From the NCBI GenBank assembly GCA_022402405.1, contig JAKRSG010000271.1:1-9237 (forward strand): a stretch of 9,237 nucleotides of DNA. The letters run 5' to 3'. The translations under genes were made by a program, and so were the position numbers. The notes beneath the pieces are model-generated. The model did not search any database. It had not been told where the DNA came from and saw nothing but the letters and a program-made list of their open reading frames with translations. Source of the stretch: Bacteroidia bacterium. GTDB lineage: Bacteria; Bacteroidota; Bacteroidia; UKL13-3. This document shows, one piece after another, positions 1-6,117 of this stretch (its first letter is position 1; each line of letters starts with the position of its first letter).

Positions 1-8
1 AATAATCT

Positions 9-1250
9 ATGAAAATTCTTAGCCATCATGAGAACTTAGTTTTGATTTTAAGCTTAGGCTTACTGATTATCTCTGCACGTATGTTTGGAGAGTTTTTCAG
101 AAAGTTTAAAATGCCCCTAGTAGTTGGAGAATTAATAGCTGGAATTATACTTGGCCCCTCACTTGTTGGGCATTACTTTCCGGAGTTAAGCGGGTTGTTA
201 TACACCCAAAACCCAAATGCATCATTGGCACTTAATGGCATCATCAACATGTCTATTATCATGCTATTGTTTGTTGCCGGAATGGAGCTTAATCTCTCGA
301 TTATTCGTCAGCAAGGCAAAGCAGCACTTTCTACCAGTGTTTTGAGTTTAATTTTACCCTTAGGATTAGGATTTGCCACTGCATTTTATGGATATAAATT
401 ATTCGGTAAAAACAGTTCAGATATCATTGCATTTGCCCTATTTATGGGAACCTCTATGGCCATATCTGCATTGCCTGTAATTGCACGTACGCTTATAGAT
501 TTGAACCTATTTAAAACAAAAATTGGCTCCATCATTATTACCGCAGCTATGTTTAATGATTTAATTGGCTGGATATTGTTTTCTATGATTATGGGTATGT
601 TAAAAGGTAGTGCTAATCATAGTATTTTTCTTACCCTTTTATACACCATTGCCTATGCTATTTTGATGCTAACGGTGGTTAGAATATTCATCAATAAATC
701 ATTGCCTTGGGCAGAAAAAAACTTTACTTGGCCGGGAGGCTTTTTGAGTTTATCTCTAGGCTTGGCATTTTTAGGAGCAGCCTTTACGGAGTACATAGGC
801 TTGCACGCCATTTTTGGAGCGTTTATAATTGGAATTACCATTGGAGATTCGGTTCATGTAACCGAAAAAATGAAAGATATCGTAAACCAATTTGTAACTA
901 ATATTTTCGCTCCTTTATTCTTTATTTCAATTGGCTTTAAAGTGAATTTTTTGGATCATTTTAGTTTACCTATTTCTTTATTGGTATTAACAATAGCCTT
1001 TACAGGTAAAATTGCTGGAGGTTATTTAGGGGCTAAATTGGGTGGATTAACTAACCAAGAATCGTTGGCTATAGGTTTTGGGATGAACGCAAGAGGCGCC
1101 ATGGAGATGATATTAGCAGCTTTAGCCTTGCAAGCCAATCTTATTGGAGAAGAGGTATTTGTGGCTATAGTAATAATGGCTGTAATTACAAGTGTGGTGG
1201 CAGGACCAATGATGAGTTGGTTGCTAAAAGACAAGCAAGTGCAGGTATAA
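9..1250 (+). CDS. CPA2-family cation:proton antiporter (Kef/NapA-like membrane domain only)
   Basis: A 413-aa, almost entirely hydrophobic protein, predicted to exchange Na+ or K+ for protons across the inner membrane (pH and ion homeostasis). I see about 12 hydrophobic segments. Family signatures include PLVVGELIAGIILGP (36-50), LLFVAGMELNL (86-96), the ion-binding pair Asn183-Asp184 in MFNDLIGW, PLFFISIGFKVNF (302-314), Lys334 in the following helix, and GMNARGAMEMIL (358-369). The length matches the bare antiporter domain; there is no C-terminal RCK/TrkA-N regulatory domain as in KefB/KefC. An in-frame TAA at 3-5 lies just upstream, so ATG 9 is the first possible start and the protein is complete. 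The ND pair rather than DD is, by analogy with studied antiporters, more typical of electroneutral exchange; the transported ion cannot be read from sequence. trmB follows after 28 bp and may be partly cotranscribed. Family assignment is firm, substrate is not. Confidence 0.93.
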   Translation: MKILSHHENLVLILSLGLLIISARMFGEFFRKFKMPLVVGELIAGIILGPSLVGHYFPELSGLLYTQNPNASLALNGIINMSIIMLLFVAGMELNLSIIRQQGKAALSTSVLSLILPLGLGFATAFYGYKLFGKNSSDIIAFALFMGTSMAISALPVIARTLIDLNLFKTKIGSIIITAAMFNDLIGWILFSMIMGMLKGSANHSIFLTLLYTIAYAILMLTVVRIFINKSLPWAEKNFTWPGGFLSLSLGLAFLGAAFTEYIGLHAIFGAFIIGITIGDSVHVTEKMKDIVNQFVTNIFAPLFFISIGFKVNFLDHFSLPISLLVLTIAFTGKIAGGYLGAKLGGLTNQESLAIGFGMNARGAMEMILAALALQANLIGEEVFVAIVIMAVITSVVAGPMMSWLLKDKQVQV

Positions 1251-1272
1251 CAAAGAAAATTATCTTTCTTTG
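1251..1272. repeat. 8-bp inverted repeat between antiporter and trmB
   Basis: CAAAGAAA (1251-1258) is perfectly repeated as TTTCTTTG (1265-1272) around a 6-base loop, directly after the antiporter stop codon and 6 bases before the trmB ATG. No T-run follows, so it is a poor intrinsic terminator. It overlaps the candidate trmB promoter and could be an operator-like element or a weak RNA stem. It may also be chance in A+T-rich sequence. Confidence 0.4.
1261..1272 (+). promoter_or_regulatory. candidate Bacteroidota -7 box for trmB
   Basis: TATCTTTCTTTG resembles the TAnnTTTG -7 element of Bacteroidota primary sigma factors. Read as TATCTTTC it has one mismatch; read to the final TTTG the spacer is four bases longer than consensus. 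The final G lies 6 bases before the ATG at 1279, so a transcript from here would have almost no leader. No TTG at the -33 position is evident. Confidence 0.35.
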
Positions 1273-1278
1273 CAGTTT

Positions 1279-1944
1279 ATGGCAAAAGATAAACTTCGTA
1301 GGTTCGCAGAATTTAAGACCTTTCCTAATTGTTTTGATTACCCTTACCACTTAAAAGGTAAATGGCATTCGGATTATTTTAAGAACCAAAATCCTATTGT
1401 TTTAGAACTTGCTTGTGGCAAAGGCGAGTATACCGTTAATTTAGCTGAAGCCTTTCCAGAAAAGAACTTTATTGGAATAGATATTAAGTCGAACCGCATG
1501 TGGGTGGGAGCCAAAATGGCTCAGGAGAGAAATCTTACTAATGCGGGGTTTATTCGCATGATTATTGAGAAATTAGCAGAGCATTTTGAGAAAGGCGAAA
1601 TCAGCGAAATTTGGATAACTTTTCCAGATCCTTTCCCAAAAGATAGGCACGAAAAACATAGGTTAACTCACCCAAGATTCTTAAAGATTTACAAAGAAGT
1701 GCTACCAGAAAACGGCATCATCAACTTTAAAACCGACGATGACGGCTTGTTTAACTATACCGAAACCTTGTTTCAGGAGATAAACATCAAACCCATTCAA
1801 ATTGTGAGAGACGTGCACGGAACTGAAGAAGCTGATGAATATGTACGTAATATAAGCACACACTACGAAAAGCTTTTCAGAGCCCGAGGCAGAACTATCA
1901 AGTTTATGAAGTTTAGGTTAGACGAAGCAGTGTTGCCTGCTTAA
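1279..1944 (+). CDS. trmB: tRNA (guanine(46)-N7)-methyltransferase TrmB
   Basis: A 221-aa cytosolic SAM-dependent methyltransferase that makes m7G at position 46 of the tRNA variable loop. Family landmarks are visible: an N-terminal KLRRF stretch, the SAM-binding loop ELACGKGEY (43-51), the acidic strand end GIDIKSNR (66-73), the catalytic/tRNA-binding block FPDPFPKDRHEKHRL (115-129) followed by THPRFL, and the C-terminal substrate region with TDDDGLFNY (152-160) and FRARGRTIKFMKF. Proteobacterial enzymes usually read FPDPWPKxRHxKRR here, so Phe119 replaces the usual Trp, a mild variation. I chose ATG 1279 over an in-frame TTG at 1270 because homologues begin with a short basic leader like MAKDKLRRF. 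The gene lies 28 bp after the antiporter. Its stop overlaps that of the convergent S41 peptidase. Length is normal for the family. Confidence 0.96.
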   Translation: MAKDKLRRFAEFKTFPNCFDYPYHLKGKWHSDYFKNQNPIVLELACGKGEYTVNLAEAFPEKNFIGIDIKSNRMWVGAKMAQERNLTNAGFIRMIIEKLAEHFEKGEISEIWITFPDPFPKDRHEKHRLTHPRFLKIYKEVLPENGIINFKTDDDGLFNYTETLFQEINIKPIQIVRDVHGTEEADEYVRNISTHYEKLFRARGRTIKFMKFRLDEAVLPA

Positions 1945-3551
1945 TCTGCCATAAGTTCGGAGTTTTCTGCTATTTTCTTTAGGGCAACCTGCATGGCTTT
2001 ATCGCCGCTTTGTATAACAGAATAATAGCCTTTATCACGCCAAATTTGTCGGGCCACGAGTGCTTTTATTTGCAGTTTTATAAATGCTTTCGACTTCTGC
2101 TTATCTAACTCTGATGGCTGTTTAACACCGTTGCTCAGGGCAAAGTTTATGAACTCATCATATATGGCATCGCTAATTTGATAAGCATCTGTAAACATTT
2201 TTAGCGGTTTAATATTGGTAATGCTTACTCTATTTTTATCTAAGAATGTATAGGCAAATTTTCCTATTAAACCAGAAGCCACAGATTCGGTTAAAAACCT
2301 AGAGTAATAGCTGGTGTCTATGGGCACAAAAACATCTGGCTTTATGCCACCACCTGCATAAACAGTTCTTCCTAAACGCAATGTTTTGTATGGTGTAGAA
2401 TCAAAGATTACGTCGGAATTTCCTTCTAATTCACCATTCTCGAACCTACTCATTAAATCGTGCTCGTAATCTGTTTTATTGCTGTAATCTTTCTGAATAT
2501 ATCTGCCGCTAGGTGTATAATAGCGAGATACTGTTAATCGGATAGCAGAACCATCTGAAAGTCCGTAAGGCTCTTGCACCAAACCTTTTCCAAAGCTTCT
2601 GCGACCAATGATAATACCTCTATCCCAATCTTGAACCGCACCACTAACAATTTCACTTGCCGAAGCAGAGCCTTCATCTATAAGCACCACCAGCTTCCCT
2701 TTCTCAAAAACACCTGGTCGCTCCGATTTGTAATCTGTGCGCGGCTTACTCCTACCTTCAGTATAAACAATTAACTTATAATCCTCCAAAAGCTCATCTG
2801 TTAACTGAATGGCAGTATTTAAATAACCTCCGGGGTTACCTCTTAAATCCAAAATTAAATGCTGAATTCCTTCCTTTTTTAATTCTTGGTAAGCACTTAA
2901 AAACTCTTCATGCGTTTTTTCTGCAAATCTACTTACCTTTATGTATCCAGTTTCTTGGTTCAGCATAAACCAAGCATCTACACTAAAAATAGGAATTTTA
3001 CCACGAGTAATAGAAAACAAAATTGGCTCTTTGGTGCCCATGCGTTTAATAAGCACGTCTACTTTTGTGCCACCCGGACCTCTTAACAACTTAAATACCT
3101 TTTCGCTTGTAATGCCGTTTCCTGCCACAGGAATTGTATCTACCTTAATAATTCTATCGCCAGGCAAAATACCCAATTCTTGAGATGGTCCGCCGTTTAG
3201 CGCTGTTACCACCATTATCGTATCCGAAACAATATTAAATTCAATTCCTATGCCTTCAAAATTTCCTTCCAACTGCTCATTTGCTTGTTTTAAGTCGCTA
3301 GCCGGAATATAAACCGAGTGCGGATCTAGCTCATGCAATAACTCATTTATAGCACGATTTTCAATATCGGCCATGTTTACGGTATCTACATAAGATTGAT
3401 TAATAATAGAAAGAAGCTCGCTAAATTTATTGTTTGAACCCATTATGTTACTTATTCTGCCCGAAGGCTTTAGAATAATACCCAACAACAAGCCTATTCC
3501 AATTAATAAAGAATAGATAAAAGGCTGCCATTTATTTTGATTATTTGCCAT
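1941..3551 (-). CDS. S41-family C-terminal processing peptidase (CtpA/Prc-like), membrane-anchored
   Basis: A 536-aa serine protease of the carboxy-terminal processing family, expected to act in the periplasm on envelope proteins with exposed C-termini. An N-terminal uncleaved anchor lies at about residues 10-28 (FIYSLLIGIGLLLGIIL). A helical region containing LLHELDPHSVYIP (71-83) follows, then a PDZ domain at about 95-175 (GNFEGIGIEF, LPGDRIIKV, LLRGPGGTKV). The S41 catalytic domain includes LILDLRGNPGG (232-242), GSASASEIV (294-302) and GKGLVQ (321-326). By family comparison the Ser-Lys catalytic pair is Ser297 and Lys322, with Gln326 supporting. The last 100 or so residues form a helical tail (family feature, function unclear). 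I chose ATG at 3551 because an upstream TTG start (3617) would run into murQ and precede the anchor with an odd hydrophobic stretch. In this phylum such proteins are often annotated simply as S41 peptidase; the substrate is unknown. Confidence 0.94.
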   Translation of the reverse strand: MANNQNKWQPFIYSLLIGIGLLLGIILKPSGRISNIMGSNNKFSELLSIINQSYVDTVNMADIENRAINELLHELDPHSVYIPASDLKQANEQLEGNFEGIGIEFNIVSDTIMVVTALNGGPSQELGILPGDRIIKVDTIPVAGNGITSEKVFKLLRGPGGTKVDVLIKRMGTKEPILFSITRGKIPIFSVDAWFMLNQETGYIKVSRFAEKTHEEFLSAYQELKKEGIQHLILDLRGNPGGYLNTAIQLTDELLEDYKLIVYTEGRSKPRTDYKSERPGVFEKGKLVVLIDEGSASASEIVSGAVQDWDRGIIIGRRSFGKGLVQEPYGLSDGSAIRLTVSRYYTPSGRYIQKDYSNKTDYEHDLMSRFENGELEGNSDVIFDSTPYKTLRLGRTVYAGGGIKPDVFVPIDTSYYSRFLTESVASGLIGKFAYTFLDKNRVSITNIKPLKMFTDAYQISDAIYDEFINFALSNGVKQPSELDKQKSKAFIKLQIKALVARQIWRDKGYYSVIQSGDKAMQVALKKIAENSELMAD

Positions 3552-3571
3552 ATTTTTGAATTCGGATAGAG

Positions 3572-3579
3572 CAAATATA
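3572..3579 (-). promoter_or_regulatory. Bacteroidota -7 box for the S41 peptidase gene
   Basis: On the minus strand this reads TATATTTG, an exact match to TAnnTTTG, 20 bases upstream of the peptidase ATG. A TTG at 3603-3605 (minus strand), 23 bases further upstream, could serve as the -33 element; it would overlap the first base of the murQ start codon. Box match seen in sequence; activity inferred. Confidence 0.5.
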
Positions 3580-3589
3580 ATAGGCCAAG

Positions 3590-3599
3590 TAATTATTTG
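3590..3599 (+). promoter_or_regulatory. weak candidate -7 box for murQ
   Basis: TAATTATTTG carries the TA and TTTG halves of the Bacteroidota -7 box but with four rather than two bases between them. TTTG ends 5 bases before the murQ ATG, the same near-leaderless spacing seen at trmB, rluD and the thioesterase gene. No clear -33 partner is visible at the right distance. Confidence 0.3.
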
Positions 3600-3604
3600 A
3601 AGCA

Positions 3605-4432
3605 ATGAGCAAAACAAAAAATATTATTAAGACCACCGAAGCAGATTCTAAACACCAAAACCTAGAACAAATGGCTGTAAAAGAAATCCTGCAACAAATT
3701 AATATAGAGGACCAAAGTGTTCCCTTTGCTATTCAAAAATCATTGGGCAAAATAGAGAAATTGGTTCAGGCCGCTTTTAAAAAAATGAAGCTGGGCGGAC
3801 GATTATTTTATATAGGTGCAGGAACCAGCGGCAGGTTGGGAATTGTAGATGCCAGTGAATGTCCGCCTACCTACGGCGTACCATTTGGTTTGGTGGTTGG
3901 GATAATTGCTGGTGGCGATAAAGCCATTCGAAAAGCAGTAGAATTTGCAGAAGACAATGCCGAACAGGGTTGGTTAGATTTGCAAAAACACAAAATAAAT
4001 GAGAAAGATTTTGTGATAGGAATTGCCGCCAGCGGAACCACACCATACGTTATTGGGGCTTTAGAAATGGCTAACAAAAACGGCATAGAAACGGGCTGCA
4101 TTACGTGTAATAAAAATTCGCCCTTGGCCAGTGTTGCTAAATACCCTGTGGAGGTAGTGGTAGGACCAGAATTTGTGACGGGCAGCACCCGCATGAAAGC
4201 CGGTACGGCGCAGAAATTGGTGCTAAACATGATTAGCACCAGCCTTATGATTAAACTCGGTAGAGTTAAAGGGAATAAAATGGTTGATATGAAAATGAGT
4301 AATCATAAGCTTGTAAAACGCGGCATAGGTATGATTGTAAAAGAACTAAATATATCTGAAAAGAAGGCAGAAAAACTATTAAATTTACATGGCAATGTAC
4401 GCAAGGCAATAGAATCTTATAACAGCAAATAA
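3605..4432 (+). CDS. murQ: N-acetylmuramic acid 6-phosphate etherase MurQ
   Basis: A 275-aa cytosolic SIS-fold enzyme that cleaves the D-lactyl ether of MurNAc-6-phosphate, giving GlcNAc-6-phosphate and D-lactate in peptidoglycan recycling. Family signatures are nearly textbook: GGRLFYIGAGTSGRLG (64-79, sugar-phosphate site), DASECPPTYG (82-91), AEDNAEQG (115-122), IAASGTTPYVIGAL (140-152) and TGSTRMKAGTAQKLVLNM (192-209). Glu85 and Glu116 align with the two catalytic acids known in the E. coli enzyme (Glu83 and Glu114); this alignment is by eye. Length is normal or slightly short; the small C-terminal helical segment (about 245-275) is present. The N-terminus (TEADSKHQNLEQM) matches the usual TE-start pattern and supports ATG 3605. 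The next gene begins at the base after the stop codon. No MurNAc kinase or PTS gene is visible nearby. Confidence 0.96.
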   Translation: MSKTKNIIKTTEADSKHQNLEQMAVKEILQQINIEDQSVPFAIQKSLGKIEKLVQAAFKKMKLGGRLFYIGAGTSGRLGIVDASECPPTYGVPFGLVVGIIAGGDKAIRKAVEFAEDNAEQGWLDLQKHKINEKDFVIGIAASGTTPYVIGALEMANKNGIETGCITCNKNSPLASVAKYPVEVVVGPEFVTGSTRMKAGTAQKLVLNMISTSLMIKLGRVKGNKMVDMKMSNHKLVKRGIGMIVKELNISEKKAEKLLNLHGNVRKAIESYNSK

Positions 4433-4879
4433 ATGGAAGTAATTATTAAAATGGCAAGCGTAATGATATGGTGCGCGGTGAAGTATATTGTGGGAATTGG
4501 GCTTGCCATTGGCTTTGGGTTTAACCCCTTAGAAATAATATTACTAAGCATTGGCGGCGGAATGCTGGGCGTATTGGTGTACTTATATTTGTGGGCGCTT
4601 ATATTAAAGATATTTTATCGCTTCTTTCCCAAGAAACCAAAGCCTGTAAAGTTCAAATTTTTGACAAGAAAACTAGTTGTCTTTATCCGAAAATACGAAG
4701 TTTGGGGCATAGCATTTTTAACACCTCTGCTGCTAACTCCGCCATTAGGAACCATTTTAGCGGCTAGTATAGAACCCAATAAATGGAGGATAAAAGTAAT
4801 TATGCTGCTCTCTTTTAGCTTTTGGACACTATTAATATTAGGACTAAAATTTATCTTTAATATTAATATTGGCACCTAA
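4433..4879 (+). CDS. small membrane protein of unknown function, coupled to murQ
   Basis: A 148-aa protein with hydrophobic segments at about 9-30, 34-63, 91-112 and 120-143, and a strongly basic loop at 66-87 (KKPKPVKFKF then LTRK...IRK) that should face the cytoplasm. The stretch KYEVWGIAFLTPLLLTPPLGTILAAS (split as 88-103 and 104-112) resembles the proline-containing re-entrant segment of the small multidrug-export-like family (PF06695), also loosely DedA-like, but I only recognise the general pattern and make no functional claim. The ATG directly follows the murQ TAA (TAAATG), so translational coupling and cotranscription are likely. Alternative starts at Met7 or Met11 would shorten the first helix. 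The gene converges on rluD with 2 bp between stop codons. It is a real gene judging by its composition and tight packing. Confidence 0.8.
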   Translation: MEVIIKMASVMIWCAVKYIVGIGLAIGFGFNPLEIILLSIGGGMLGVLVYLYLWALILKIFYRFFPKKPKPVKFKFLTRKLVVFIRKYEVWGIAFLTPLLLTPPLGTILAASIEPNKWRIKVIMLLSFSFWTLLILGLKFIFNINIGT

Positions 4880-4881
4880 CA

Positions 4882-5988
4882 TTATTTGCTCTTTTGGTTC
4901 AGCAATTTTTTAGCTTCTTTATCTAAAGCCACATCTTCATCGTTATCCATGGGAACATATTGTACATAGGTTCTCCATTTATCTAACACGGCAGAGAAAT
5001 CTGCTGGTAAATCACTATTAAAAAATAGTTTTTCTTTTGTTTTGGGATGTATAAACCCGAGCGATTTAGCATGCAAACCTTGCCTTGGCATAAGGGCAAA
5101 ACAATTTTCTACAAACTGTTTATACTTGGTAAAAGTAGTACCTTTTACGGCGTAATCGCCACCGTAGGTGCTATCAGAAAAAATGGGGTGACCAATACTT
5201 TTTAAATGCACCCTAATTTGATGGGTTCTACCTGTTTCCAACCTACATTCGATGAGGGTTACATAACCCAAACGCTCTAAAACCTTGTAATGCGTAACGC
5301 TCCACTTGCCCTTCTCGGGGTCATCGTACATTTGAAAAACCTTCCTATCTCTCAAGCTACGGCCAATGTAGCCTGTTATGGTTCCCTCGTCCTGAGCCAA
5401 ATCGCCCCAAACCAAAGCTTGGTAACTGCGTTCGATGCTATGGTCGAAAAACTGTTTAGCCAGATGAGTCATGGCGGTTTCATTTTTGGCAATCACCAAA
5501 ATACCCGAAGTATTTTTATCTATGCGGTGAACCAAACCAGGGCGCACATTATTTTCTTTGATAAAATCTTCGTTTTGTAAATGAAAAGCAAGGGCGTTTA
5601 CTAAAGTACCGCTTACATTATTGTAACCAGGGTGCACTACCATACCAGGATTTTTATTTACCAAAAGCACATCATCATCTTCATAGATAATATTCAGAGG
5701 AATATCTTCTGGAACAATCTCGGTATCTTTAGGAGGAGTTGGTAATACAATAGAAATTAAATCGAGCGGCTTAATTTTATAACTCGACTTAACCGGCTTA
5801 TCGTTAACTAAAACAGAGCCGGCATCGGCGGCGGCTTGTATTTTGGTACGACTAGCATTCTCGATTCGGTTCATCAAGAACTTATCAATTCTGATAAGCT
5901 TTTGCCCCTTATCTACCTGTAAACGGAAATGTTCGTATAATTCTTGCTCCTCTTGAGCGTCTATGTCTTCCTCTAAAAACTCTTGCAT
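4882..5988 (-). CDS. rluD: RluA-family 23S rRNA pseudouridine synthase (RluD-like)
   Basis: A 368-aa enzyme converting uridines to pseudouridine in rRNA. An N-terminal S4 RNA-binding domain covers about 32-80 (RIDKFLMNRI, AGSVLVNDKPVKSSYKIKP). The catalytic domain follows: IIYEDDDVLLVNKNPGMVVHPG (within 100-121), HRIDKNTSGILVIAKN (154-169) with catalytic Asp157, RSYQALVWG (187-195), ETGRTHQIRVHL (251-262), and PRQGLHAKSLGF (301-312). The S4 domain plus this motif set favours RluD (helix 69 of 23S rRNA; positions 1911/1915/1917 in E. coli) over RluA or RluC, but the target is inferred from family. It is longer than the roughly 325-aa E. coli protein because of an acidic N-terminal extension (EEDIDAQEEQE) and a charged C-terminal tail (about 340-368). 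A matching promoter box sits 6 bases upstream of the ATG, supporting this start. Confidence 0.93.
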   Translation of the reverse strand: MQEFLEEDIDAQEEQELYEHFRLQVDKGQKLIRIDKFLMNRIENASRTKIQAAADAGSVLVNDKPVKSSYKIKPLDLISIVLPTPPKDTEIVPEDIPLNIIYEDDDVLLVNKNPGMVVHPGYNNVSGTLVNALAFHLQNEDFIKENNVRPGLVHRIDKNTSGILVIAKNETAMTHLAKQFFDHSIERSYQALVWGDLAQDEGTITGYIGRSLRDRKVFQMYDDPEKGKWSVTHYKVLERLGYVTLIECRLETGRTHQIRVHLKSIGHPIFSDSTYGGDYAVKGTTFTKYKQFVENCFALMPRQGLHAKSLGFIHPKTKEKLFFNSDLPADFSAVLDKWRTYVQYVPMDNDEDVALDKEAKKLLNQKSK

Positions 5989-5994
5989 GGTTTA

Positions 5995-6002
5995 CAAAGG
6001 TA
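5995..6002 (-). promoter_or_regulatory. Bacteroidota -7 box for rluD
   Basis: Reads TACCTTTG on the minus strand, an exact TAnnTTTG match, with only 6 bases (TAAACC) before the ATG. Transcription from it would give a leaderless or near-leaderless mRNA. A clear TTG -33 element at standard spacing is missing; the region where it would be is occupied by the upstream terminator hairpin. Confidence 0.5.
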
Positions 6003-6009
6003 AGGTTTT

Positions 6010-6043
6010 AAAACAAGAATAGGAGCCGAGGCTCCCATTCTTG
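6010..6043 (-). terminator. intrinsic terminator downstream of the 130-aa gene
   Basis: The minus-strand RNA forms a stem from 6043 to 6014: CAAGAAUGGGAGCC pairs with GGCUCCUAUUCUUG through a two-base turn (about 13-14 pairs, including one G-U), followed by UUUU (6013-6010). On the plus strand the G-U becomes an A-C mismatch and no T-run follows, so the orientation is minus. It lies about 75 bases after the stop codon of the 130-aa gene and just upstream of the rluD promoter, insulating the two genes. The short U-run makes its strength uncertain. Confidence 0.7.
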
Positions 6044-6059
6044 CGTAATCAATCAAATC

Positions 6060-6085
6060 TTCGCTGCGTTACCACACACAACGAA
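6060..6085 (-). other. hairpin in the 3' UTR of the 130-aa gene
   Basis: On the minus strand UUCGUUGUG (6085-6077) pairs with CGCAGCGAA (6068-6060) over 9 positions, two of them G-U wobbles, with loop UGUGGUAA. On the plus strand the wobbles become mismatches, so the structure favours minus-strand RNA, as does the neighbouring terminator. It could be a 3'-end stabiliser or part of a small RNA ending at the terminator; function is unknown. Confidence 0.4.
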
Positions 6086-6117
6086 ATCTTAAATATGGCA
6101 ACAACTAATATGTTTAA

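Noticed and set aside
3576..3581. TATAAT with TTGAAT upstream, an E. coli style sigma-70 promoter for murQ
   Set aside because: The spacing is only 14 bases and Bacteroidota sigma factors use a different -7 box; A+T-rich sequence gives such matches by chance.
3552..3617. Longer N-terminus for the S41 peptidase starting at a TTG (3617)
   Set aside because: It would overlap murQ, use a rare start and add an unnatural segment before the membrane anchor; ATG 3551 has a matching promoter box.
3871..4239. Long open frame antisense to murQ (122 aa), and similar frames antisense to the S41, rluD and T9SS genes
   Set aside because: They lie wholly inside well-identified genes on the other strand, show no family motifs and have compositions expected from reversed codons.
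4859..4870. 12-bp perfect palindrome AATATTAATATT
   Set aside because: It is within coding sequence, contains only A and T, and has no partner site elsewhere in the window; chance is likely.
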